This document shows, piece by piece, positions 8,638-15,520 of a stretch of 64,000 bases of DNA. The position numbers were made by a program, and so were the translations under genes. Every line of letters starts with the position of its first letter. Position 1 is the first letter of the stretch. The DNA comes from Marinobacter vinifirmus (GTDB lineage Bacteria > Pseudomonadota > Gammaproteobacteria > Pseudomonadales > Oleiphilaceae): positions 28,857-92,856 of the forward strand of contig NZ_NEFY01000011.1 in assembly GCF_002258215.1 (NCBI RefSeq). The letters run 5' to 3'. The notes beneath the pieces were generated by a model that worked only from the letters and a program-made list of their open reading frames with translations, made no database searches and had not been told where the DNA came from.

Positions 8638-9138
8638 CTACCACTCGCCGTGCCGCTCTTCGAGTTCCCTTGCAAAAACGGCCATGGCTGCCCTGGTCTG
8701 TTCCAGTGCCTGCAGGGAGCGGTCCGGGCCTTCTTCTGCGGCTACCGCAATAATGTTGTCGGCAGAGACCGTCTTTTTCTGCGCTGGTGGTTGGCCCAGG
8801 GCCTTGTCCAGCTGAACCAGGTGGTTCCACCAGCTGTCCCGCTGCTGCGCGAGGCTGTCGAGAGTCTCGACTTCCGCCACGTCGTATTCGAACAGCGCCT
8901 TTAACTCGGCCAGGCTGTGCGGCGTTTCCGTCTTTTTCTGGTGCAGCCTTGCGATCATGGTCAGTAGTACGTCGCGGGCTCTCAGCAGGACTTCTGCCAC
9001 TGCCTGGGACCGGGCTTCTCCGATCACGGCTGCCGGCAGTCCGGTGCTGGCGGTACTGGCTGGCTGGTCAAATTCCCGGATCAGTACCTGGGCCAGGTAC
9101 AGTTTTTGTGAAACCAGTGAATACCACGTTGAAGCCAT
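8638..9138 (-). CDS. DUF6586-like conserved hypothetical protein
   Basis: About 166 residues, entirely soluble and helical, starting MASTWYSLVSQKLYLAQVL; conserved features include LREFDQP-type and RDSWWNHLVQLDKAL segments. It resembles the Pseudomonas gene found two places beyond sulA (DUF6586 by memory). No enzymatic motif or known function. The reading frame extends further upstream, but the ATG at 9138 is chosen because the conserved sequence starts there. The 259 bases between it and the DUF1329 gene hold the PsrA-like site and a hairpin. Confidence 0.72.
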   Translation of the reverse strand: MASTWYSLVSQKLYLAQVLIREFDQPASTASTGLPAAVIGEARSQAVAEVLLRARDVLLTMIARLHQKKTETPHSLAELKALFEYDVAEVETLDSLAQQRDSWWNHLVQLDKALGQPPAQKKTVSADNIIAVAAEEGPDRSLQALEQTRAAMAVFARELEERHGEW

Positions 9139-9313
9139 GCAATACCTGCCCACATGCAGTGCCGGATGATCAGTTGCCCGCCTGAAGACCACACCCTTGT
9201 ATATCCATCAGGCCAAGCGGCTAATAGTATCATTTTTGTCCACCCATTTCCTCCCCTTTGATGGTTGCTGTTGATACAGGTGCCTGTTCACAAGAAACTA
9301 CAAACCTTCACTT

Positions 9314-9327
9314 GAAACGGTCGTTTG
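9314..9327 (+). promoter_or_regulatory. PsrA-like operator upstream of DUF1329 gene
   Basis: GAAACGGTCGTTTG fits the Pseudomonas PsrA consensus (G/C)AAAC-N2-4-GTTT(G/C) exactly, with a 4-base spacer as in the sites in front of psrA in this window. It lies 71 bases before the DUF1329 start. I saw no convincing -10 element near it. Confidence 0.6.
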
Positions 9328-9351
9328 AAACTGGCAAAAAAGGGCCGCAAT

Positions 9352-9374
9352 TCGGGCGAAGGTCGATCGCCCGA
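9352..9374 (+). other. Perfect hairpin in 5' leader of DUF1329 gene
   Basis: TCGGGCGA (9352-9359) pairs perfectly with TCGCCCGA (9367-9374) across a 7-base loop. It ends 23 bases before the ATG and just before the GGAGG ribosome site (9386-9390), so it may affect mRNA stability or translation. No T-run follows, which argues against a terminator. Confidence 0.55.
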
Positions 9375-9397
9375 CCATTCAGAATGGAGGTTGAGGG

Positions 9398-10756
9398 ATG
9401 CGAAACCAGTTGGTTGCGGCGGTTACCGCAGCAGTAATGGGGTTGTCCGGACCCGTTGTGGCAAAGGTTTCACCTGCCGAAGCAGAGCGGTTGAACAATG
9501 AGCTCACACCGGTCGGTGCCGAACGCGCCGGTAATGCCGAAGGCACTATTCCGGCCTGGAACGGCGGCCTGGCAACACCACCGGCAAACTGGCGAGAGGG
9601 AACCAAGGAGATTGATCCGTTCCCGGAAGACAAGCCGCTTTATACCGTTACTCGCGATAACATGGACCAGTACCGTGATGTGCTGTCGGATGGCCATATC
9701 CGGATGCTGGAACAGTACGGGCCGGAATTCTTTATGCCGGTTTACCAGACGCGCCGGACTGCAGCCTTCCCCGAGCATGTCTACGAAAAGTCTTTCGAGA
9801 ATGCCTTGAGCGCAGAGCTGCTGGATAACGGCAACGGCGTGCGAAATACCATCATGACCAGTCCGTTCCCCATTCCCCAGAATGGGCTTGAGGCGATCTG
9901 GAATCACATCCTCCGTTATCGGGGTGAAGAGGTTTCGTTCCGCAGTGCCTCCGCCGCGCCCCAGCGGGATGGCGCCTACAACGAAGTGGTTAACCAGTAC
10001 GATTACTACTTTGCCTACAGCCAGATTGGCGCCGAGCTGGCAGATATCGACAACAAGATCTTCTACCTGAAAACCGAGACCATCGCGCCCAGCACCCTGG
10101 CCGGCACCATCACACTGGTGCACGAAACTTTGGACCAGGTCCGTTCACCGAGGCTGGCATGGCGGTATGATTCCGGTTCACGGCGTTTGCGCCGGTCACC
10201 GAACCTGGCCTACGAGACAGATCTGCCCAACTCCTCGTCGCTGCGTTCCGTTGACCAGAAAGACATGTACAACGGTGCCCCTAACCAGTACGACTGGGAG
10301 CTGAAAGGCAAGCGGGAACTGCTGGTGCCGTACAATGCGTACAAGCTACATGACGACAACATTCGCCCCTCGGATGTGATTCGCCCGAACCACATCAACC
10401 AGGAGCTGACCCGCTACGAGTTGCACCGGGTCTGGGTAGTGGAAGCCAAGCGCCGCGTTGGTATTGGCCATATCTACGATCGCAGGGTGTTCTACATTGA
10501 TGAAGATAGCTGGCAAATCATGGCCTCTGAAGAGTACAACGAAGAGGGTGAGCTGTGGCGCGTGTCGGAAGCCCACAACATCAGCTACTACAGTGTGCCG
10601 GTGTTCTGGACCACCATGGAAATGACCTACGACCTCAAAGCGCAGCGTTATTACATTGATGGCCTGGATAACGGTTACCCGGCCTACGATTTCGATCCGG
10701 GCTTCCGGGGTAATGAATTTACCGCCTCGGCGGCACGGCGGGCAGCACGACGCTGA
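9398..10756 (+). CDS. DUF1329 outer-membrane-lipoprotein-fold protein
   Basis: A 452-residue exported protein with a Sec signal peptide (cleaved near VVAKVS, about residue 22-24) and a full DUF1329 domain: NAEGTIPAWNGG, RTAAFPEHVYEKS, EETVPYNAYKLHD-like LLVPYNAYKLHD, YELHRVWVVEAK, HIYDRRVFYIDEDSWQI and PAYDFDPGFRGNEFTASAARR. The fold resembles LolA/LolB. Members often sit with DUF1302 and RND-type genes in hydrophobic-compound or steroid and lipid pathways, but none of these partners is here. The start is supported by GGAGG 7 bases upstream. The PsrA-like operator upstream suggests control by fatty-acid status. Confidence 0.88.
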   Translation: MRNQLVAAVTAAVMGLSGPVVAKVSPAEAERLNNELTPVGAERAGNAEGTIPAWNGGLATPPANWREGTKEIDPFPEDKPLYTVTRDNMDQYRDVLSDGHIRMLEQYGPEFFMPVYQTRRTAAFPEHVYEKSFENALSAELLDNGNGVRNTIMTSPFPIPQNGLEAIWNHILRYRGEEVSFRSASAAPQRDGAYNEVVNQYDYYFAYSQIGAELADIDNKIFYLKTETIAPSTLAGTITLVHETLDQVRSPRLAWRYDSGSRRLRRSPNLAYETDLPNSSSLRSVDQKDMYNGAPNQYDWELKGKRELLVPYNAYKLHDDNIRPSDVIRPNHINQELTRYELHRVWVVEAKRRVGIGHIYDRRVFYIDEDSWQIMASEEYNEEGELWRVSEAHNISYYSVPVFWTTMEMTYDLKAQRYYIDGLDNGYPAYDFDPGFRGNEFTASAARRAARR

Positions 10757-10778
10757 TACCTGACAGAGATACCGGTTA

Positions 10779-12227
10779 ATGCCCAACAACAATAAAGTAC
10801 TGGTAGTGAGTGAAGATCCCGGCCTGCGCCGGGATCTTGTTACTATCCTGGAATTTCTGGGTGAAGGCCCGGTGGCTGCTGACGACCTGTCAGTGGCAGC
10901 GCAATTTCGAGACGGGGAGGATCAGCCGGAGGGTTTCTCCGTGGCCGTGGTGGCAGGTGATGGCCAGGCCGTGCAGGATAGCCTTCAGGAGCTTGCTCGC
11001 ATCTCCCCGGCTTTGCCGGTGTTGCTGGCCGGCGGGCCCGAGGCCGCCGACCTGCCCAGGGATCTCGCCAGTCGCATTATCGCCCGCCTTGAATGGCCCC
11101 TGAATTACGCCAAGTTTGTCGATTCCCTGCACCGGGCCCAGGTGTACCGTTCCCAGTTTGACCAGGGCAATGGCCGCGGGCACCAGCGGGGTGTCCAGCT
11201 GTTTCGCAGCCTGGTGGGCACCAGCCGTCGCATACAGCAGGTGCGGGATCTGATGGAGCAGGTCGCCGATCGGGACGTCAGCGTGCTGATTACCGGAGAG
11301 TCCGGAACCGGCAAGGAGGTGGTCGCCCGCAACTTGCACTACCATTCCGACCGTCGCGACCAGCCCTTCGTGCCGGTAAACTGCAGCGCCATACCGGCGG
11401 ACCTGCTTGAAGGCGAGCTGTTTGGCTATGAACGGGGAGCCTTTCCCGGTGCCATCACCGAGCGGGCCGGACGCTGTGAACTGGCCAATGGCGGAACCTT
11501 GTTCCTGGATGATGTCAGCGAGCTGCCCCTGAACACCCAGGTGAAGGTGCTTCGGCTGGTGCAGGATGGCAACTTCGAACGCATCGGCAGTAACCGCTCC
11601 CGGCCTACCAACGTGCGGATTATTGCGGCGGCAGACAAGAATCTCGAGCAGCTGATCGAAGCCGGCCGCTTCCGTGAAGACCTCTACTACCGGCTGAATG
11701 TTTTTCCCATCGATATGCCCGCCCTGCGTGATCGGGTCGAAGATATTCCCCTGCTGATCAACGAACTGATCTCCCGCATGGAAAAGGAAAAGCGCGGCTC
11801 CCTGCGGCTGAACTCGGCTGCCATCATGAGCCTGTGCCGGCATGACTGGCCGGGCAACGTGCGGGAGCTGGCCAACCTGGTGGAGCGGCTGGCCATCATG
11901 TACCCCTACGGCGTGATTGGTGTTCAGGAGCTGCCCCGGAAATTCCGCTACCTGGATGACCACGACGAACACCGGGCGCCGGACGATCAGGGCTTGCCCT
12001 CTGCCGTTCCCGGCCTGGTGGGGCTGGACGGGCCGGTACTGCTGCCGGTTAACGGCATAGACCTCAAGGACTACCTGGCCAATCTCGAGAAGCAACTGAT
12101 CGAGCAGGCCCTTAATGAAACCGGGGGTGTGGTGGCACGGGCTGCAGAGAAATTGCGTATCCGCCGAACCACACTGGTAGAGAAGGTGCGCAAGTACGGC
12201 CTGCGGGAAGAACCCCCGTCCTCCTGA
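10779..12227 (+). CDS. fleQ: FleQ-family sigma-54-type regulator with altered AAA motifs
   Basis: A 482-residue protein collinear with Pseudomonas FleQ: degenerate receiver-like domain (1-125), AAA+ domain (about 140-375) and a Fis-type helix-turn-helix (about 445-475, GGVVARAAEKLRIRRTTLVE). FleQ controls flagella and biofilm genes and binds c-di-GMP. Walker A GESGTGKE (173-180) and the c-di-GMP-contact motifs LFRS (141-144), Arg184-Asn185 and MEKEKR are present. The sigma-54 contact loop reads GAFPGA (220-225) instead of GAFTGA, and Walker B ends Asp-Asp (LFLDD, 241-245) instead of Asp-Glu. It may thus be a paralogue unable to activate sigma-54 and act as a c-di-GMP-dependent repressor. No flagellar genes are adjacent. 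Confidence 0.85.
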   Translation: MPNNNKVLVVSEDPGLRRDLVTILEFLGEGPVAADDLSVAAQFRDGEDQPEGFSVAVVAGDGQAVQDSLQELARISPALPVLLAGGPEAADLPRDLASRIIARLEWPLNYAKFVDSLHRAQVYRSQFDQGNGRGHQRGVQLFRSLVGTSRRIQQVRDLMEQVADRDVSVLITGESGTGKEVVARNLHYHSDRRDQPFVPVNCSAIPADLLEGELFGYERGAFPGAITERAGRCELANGGTLFLDDVSELPLNTQVKVLRLVQDGNFERIGSNRSRPTNVRIIAAADKNLEQLIEAGRFREDLYYRLNVFPIDMPALRDRVEDIPLLINELISRMEKEKRGSLRLNSAAIMSLCRHDWPGNVRELANLVERLAIMYPYGVIGVQELPRKFRYLDDHDEHRAPDDQGLPSAVPGLVGLDGPVLLPVNGIDLKDYLANLEKQLIEQALNETGGVVARAAEKLRIRRTTLVEKVRKYGLREEPPSS

Positions 12228-12234
12228 CGCCGAA

Positions 12235-12261
12235 GCGCCCCGAGTTTGCCTGCGGGGCTTT
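12235..12261 (+). terminator. Possible terminator after the FleQ-family gene
   Basis: GCCCCG (12237-12242) pairs with CGGGGC (12253-12258), followed by TTT. The stem is short and the T-run weak. It lies between the regulator stop and the Hpt gene. Confidence 0.4.
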
Positions 12262-12319
12262 GATTCCGGCGGCCTTTCTGAGAAAGTATCGGGATATGCG
12301 CACGACAGGGAGTTGACCG

Positions 12320-12661
12320 ATGAACGACAAACCGCATCTTGATGAAGAGGCGCTGGCCGAACTGAAGGATGTCATGGAAGAAGAGTTTGATGTCCTGATC
12401 CAGGCCTATCTGGCCGACTCCAGAAGCCGCATCGAAAGCCTGGAGCAGGCGCTGTCAGAGAATAACCCGGACATTTTTGCCAAGACCGCCCACAGCTTCA
12501 AGGGCAGCAGCATCAATATTGGTGCGCCCCGGCTGGGGCAGGCGTGCTTTGAAGCGGAGAAGCTGGGTAAGGCCGGAGCACTGGAACAGGCTCCGGCCGT
12601 ACTGGAGCAGATTTACACGGAGTTTCGGGAGGTGCAGCAGCGCCTCGAGAACTTCGGTTAA
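12320..12661 (+). CDS. Hpt-domain phosphotransfer protein
   Basis: A 113-residue stand-alone histidine phosphotransfer protein. The motif TAHSFKGSSINIGA carries the phosphorylatable His58, within an all-helical domain of usual length. Such proteins relay phosphate from hybrid histidine kinases to response regulators; no kinase or receiver gene is adjacent, so the partner is unknown. AGGGAG lies 7 bases before the ATG. Its TAA stop shares the palindrome TTAA with the stop of the convergent uraA gene. Confidence 0.88.
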   Translation: MNDKPHLDEEALAELKDVMEEEFDVLIQAYLADSRSRIESLEQALSENNPDIFAKTAHSFKGSSINIGAPRLGQACFEAEKLGKAGALEQAPAVLEQIYTEFREVQQRLENFG

Positions 12662-13914
12662 TCGTTTTTGCTTTCGTAGATCTTGCGGCCCCAGGCTTCT
12701 TTCTCGCCCGGCAGGACCAGGTTCAGGATAATCGCCACCACGGCACACAGGGCGATCCCTTCCAGCTGCCCCAGCACCATGTTGCCAATGCCGAACACCA
12801 GGGTAACACCCACGATCACCAGGTTACGTGACTGAGACAAGTCCACCTGGTGGCGGATCAGGGTATTCAGGCCCACCACGGCAATCGAACCAAACAGCAG
12901 GCACAGGATGCCGCCCATCACGGGCACCGGAATGGTCTGCAGCGCGGCACCAAACTTGCCCACAAAGGCCAGTACAATGGCAACAACGGCCGCCCACCAC
13001 ATTACTTTCGGATTGAAGTTTCGGGTCAGCATCACTGCGCCCGTCACTTCCGAGTATGTGGTGTTAGGCGGCCCGCCCAGCATAGACGCGGCGCTGGTGG
13101 CCAGGCCATCGCCCAGCAGGGTGCGGTGCAGGCCGGGCTTTTCCAGGTAGTTCTTGCGGGTGACGTTGCCGATCGCCAGTACATCACCAATGTGTTCAAT
13201 GGCCGGGGCAATGGCCACCGGAATCATGAACAGGATGGCGCCCCAGCTGAACGCGGGTGCGACGAAATTCGGCACCGAGAACCAGGCTGCCTGCTCGATG
13301 GCGGTGGTGTCGACAATGCCGGCAAACCATGACAGCACATAGCCCACAATTACGCCGAACATGATCGGCACCAGCCGGAAGATGCCCTTGGCCCAGACCG
13401 ACATCACAATGGTCACGGTCAGGGAAATCATGGCAATCCAGATGGCTGTGTTGTAGGGCACCAGCTCTGCGGCACCGTCACCGGTGCGGCCAGAGGCCAT
13501 ATGCACGGCCAGCGGGGCCAGGCCCAGACCGATGGTCATGATCACCGGAGCGATCACCACCGGCGGCAGCAGGCGGGTAACAAACCCGGTGCCGCGCAGG
13601 CGAACCGCGCCGGACAGGATGATGTACAGGATACCTGCCGCCATCAGGCCGCCGAGGGTTTCTTCCAGACCGAACCGGCCCTTGGCGGCAATGATCGGGG
13701 CGATAAACGCAAAGGAAGATGCCAGGAAGATCGGAATCTGGCCCCCGGTCACCACGTGGAAGATCAGGGTGCCGACACCGGCCGTGAACAGGGCCACGTT
13801 CGGGTCCAGCCCGGTAATCAGCGGCATCAGCACCAGGGCGCCGAAGGCCACCAGCAGCATCTGGGAGCCGGCCAGCGCCTGCTTCCAGACCGGATCGTTG
13901 CTATGGTCCTGCAT
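12658..13914 (-). CDS. uraA: Uracil permease (NCS2 family)
   Basis: A 418-residue inner-membrane protein with about 14 hydrophobic segments, of the UraA uracil:proton symporter family. Characteristic segments include LVAFGALVLMPLITGLDPN at the start, FLASSFAFIAPI, EHIGDVLAIGNVTRKN (the conserved substrate-site Glu followed by His) and GGPPNTTYSEVTGA. It imports uracil for the salvage enzyme encoded directly upstream: the upp stop lies 2 bases before this start, so they form a upp-uraA operon. Confidence 0.95.
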   Translation of the reverse strand: MQDHSNDPVWKQALAGSQMLLVAFGALVLMPLITGLDPNVALFTAGVGTLIFHVVTGGQIPIFLASSFAFIAPIIAAKGRFGLEETLGGLMAAGILYIILSGAVRLRGTGFVTRLLPPVVIAPVIMTIGLGLAPLAVHMASGRTGDGAAELVPYNTAIWIAMISLTVTIVMSVWAKGIFRLVPIMFGVIVGYVLSWFAGIVDTTAIEQAAWFSVPNFVAPAFSWGAILFMIPVAIAPAIEHIGDVLAIGNVTRKNYLEKPGLHRTLLGDGLATSAASMLGGPPNTTYSEVTGAVMLTRNFNPKVMWWAAVVAIVLAFVGKFGAALQTIPVPVMGGILCLLFGSIAVVGLNTLIRHQVDLSQSRNLVIVGVTLVFGIGNMVLGQLEGIALCAVVAIILNLVLPGEKEAWGRKIYESKND

Positions 13915-13916
13915 AC

Positions 13917-14555
13917 TCAGACGTCCTTCTGCTTGGTGCCGAAGATCTTGTCGCCGGCATCGCCCAGGCCCGGCAGGATGTAGCCTTTCTCGTTCAGGCG
14001 TTCGTCAACCGAAGCGGTGTAGATGGAAACGTCCGGGTGTTTCTCCAGGACTTTTTCCACGCCTTCCGGAGCTGCCACCAGCACCAGGGCACGGATTTCG
14101 GTGCTGCCGGCTTTCTTCAGCAGGTCGATGGTGGAAATCATCGAGCCACCGGTAGCCAGCATCGGGTCGATAATCAGCGCCATGCGCTGGTCCAGCTCGC
14201 CCACCAGTTTTTCCAGGTAGGTTTCCGCTTCCAGGGTGGTTTCGTTACGGATCTGGCCAACCACGCTTACCCGGGCGACCGGAATCAGGCTCAGTACGCC
14301 GTCCAGCATGCCCAGGCCTGCCCGCAGAATAGGCACAATGGTAATCTTCTTGCCGTGGATCTGCTCAACGGTGACCGGGCCTGCCCAGCCATCAATGGTC
14401 TTCTCCTGGAGGCTGAAATCCTTGGTTGCCTCGTAGGTCAGCAGGGCGCCAACTTCCTGGGCCAGTTCACGAAAATTCTTGGTGCTGATGTCTGCCCGGC
14501 GCATAAGGCCAAGTTTGTGCTGGATCAGGGGATGCTTTACTTCGTGGATTGGCAT
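13917..14555 (-). CDS. upp: Uracil phosphoribosyltransferase
   Basis: A 212-residue cytoplasmic enzyme converting uracil and PRPP to UMP. The PRPP-binding loop [10 protein letters not shown], the motif [13 protein letters not shown] and the C-terminal uracil-site stretch [16 protein letters not shown] are intact, and length is normal. AGGTGA lies 8 bases before the ATG. It is the first gene of the upp-uraA operon and is divergent from the MinD-like gene at 14702. Confidence 0.97.
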   Translation of the reverse strand: MPIHEVKHPLIQHKLGLMRRADISTKNFRELAQEVGALLTYEATKDFSLQEKTIDGWAGPVTVEQIHGKKITIVPILRAGLGMLDGVLSLIPVARVSVVGQIRNETTLEAETYLEKLVGELDQRMALIIDPMLATGGSMISTIDLLKKAGSTEIRALVLVAAPEGVEKVLEKHPDVSIYTASVDERLNEKGYILPGLGDAGDKIFGTKQKDV

Positions 14556-14701
14556 TTGTGGTCACCTGTGTGTTCGGATAATCTGGCGTGGATTTGCTTG
14601 AAATAAATGGCGCAAGGATACCGTATCTTTAGCTCCGAGTCAGGCACTCAGAGGGCCATGAACAGGCCGCGCAGCAAGTTTTTCAGAGAACCATAACAAT
14701 C

Positions 14702-15520
14702 ATGAATAAACCCCGTCCGGTTCAGGTAATTGCCGTGTCCAGCGGCAAGGGTGGAGTAGGGAAAAGCAATATAGCCGTTAACCTTGGTATTGCACTGGCC
14801 GAACGGGGCCGTCGTGTGCTGGTGCTCGACGCCGGCCTGGGGTTGGGTAACCTGGATGTGCTGCTGGGCCTGACGGTCCACTATAACCTTCAGCACGTGC
14901 TGGATGGCCAGTGCGCCCTGGAAGACATTCTGGTAGATGGCCCCGGTGGTATCCGGGTGGCACCGTCTGCGTCCGGCAGCCTGGCGATGACCCGCCTGAC
15001 TGCGGCCCAGCACGCAGGGCTCATCCACGCCTTCAGTGATCTGGGCGACCAGACCGACGTATTGATCATCGATACCTCAGCCGGTGTATCCGACTCTGTA
15101 TTGGCGTTTTTGCGGGCCGCCCAGGAGATTCTGCTGGTATTGTGTGACGAACCCACTTCCATTGCCGATGCCTACGCCCTGATCCGCATGATGCACCGCG
15201 ATTACGGCACCAGCCGTTTCCGGGTGCTGGCCAACCAGGTGCGCAACGACAGGGAGGGCACCCAACTGTTTGAAAAACTGACCAGAGTCACCGGTCGTTT
15301 CCTGGATGCGGGGCTACACTACAGTGGAGCCATTCCCAGTGACGACGCCGTGCGCAAGGCCGTGCAGCGGCAAAAGGCGTTTATGGAAGCCTACCCCAAG
15401 GCGAGGGCGTCCCTCGCCATGCGGGCACTGGCAGAAAAAGTCGAAAACTGGCCTTTACCCTCTGCTCCCGGGGGGCATCTTGAGTTTTTTGTGGAGCGTC
15501 TGGTTGGAGCCGTTGAATGA
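14702..15520 (+). CDS. MinD/FleN-like ParA-family ATPase, catalytic Asp replaced
   Basis: A 272-residue deviant-Walker ATPase of the MinD/FleN group. The P-loop SSGKGGVGKSN (13-23) has the signature Lys16 and Lys21. The switch I motif reads LDAGLGLGNLD (42-52); MinD and FleN have a second Asp (D40 in MinD, needed for hydrolysis) where Gly45 stands here. Switch II VLIIDTSAGVSDSVL and the segment CDEPTSIADAYALI are conserved. It lacks an obvious C-terminal amphipathic membrane helix. It is the first gene of a three-gene unit, its stop overlapping the next start in ATGA, so it probably positions or regulates the secretion-type ATPase that follows. It is not canonical FleN, which sits by flagellar genes. 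Confidence 0.8.
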   Translation: MNKPRPVQVIAVSSGKGGVGKSNIAVNLGIALAERGRRVLVLDAGLGLGNLDVLLGLTVHYNLQHVLDGQCALEDILVDGPGGIRVAPSASGSLAMTRLTAAQHAGLIHAFSDLGDQTDVLIIDTSAGVSDSVLAFLRAAQEILLVLCDEPTSIADAYALIRMMHRDYGTSRFRVLANQVRNDREGTQLFEKLTRVTGRFLDAGLHYSGAIPSDDAVRKAVQRQKAFMEAYPKARASLAMRALAEKVENWPLPSAPGGHLEFFVERLVGAVE

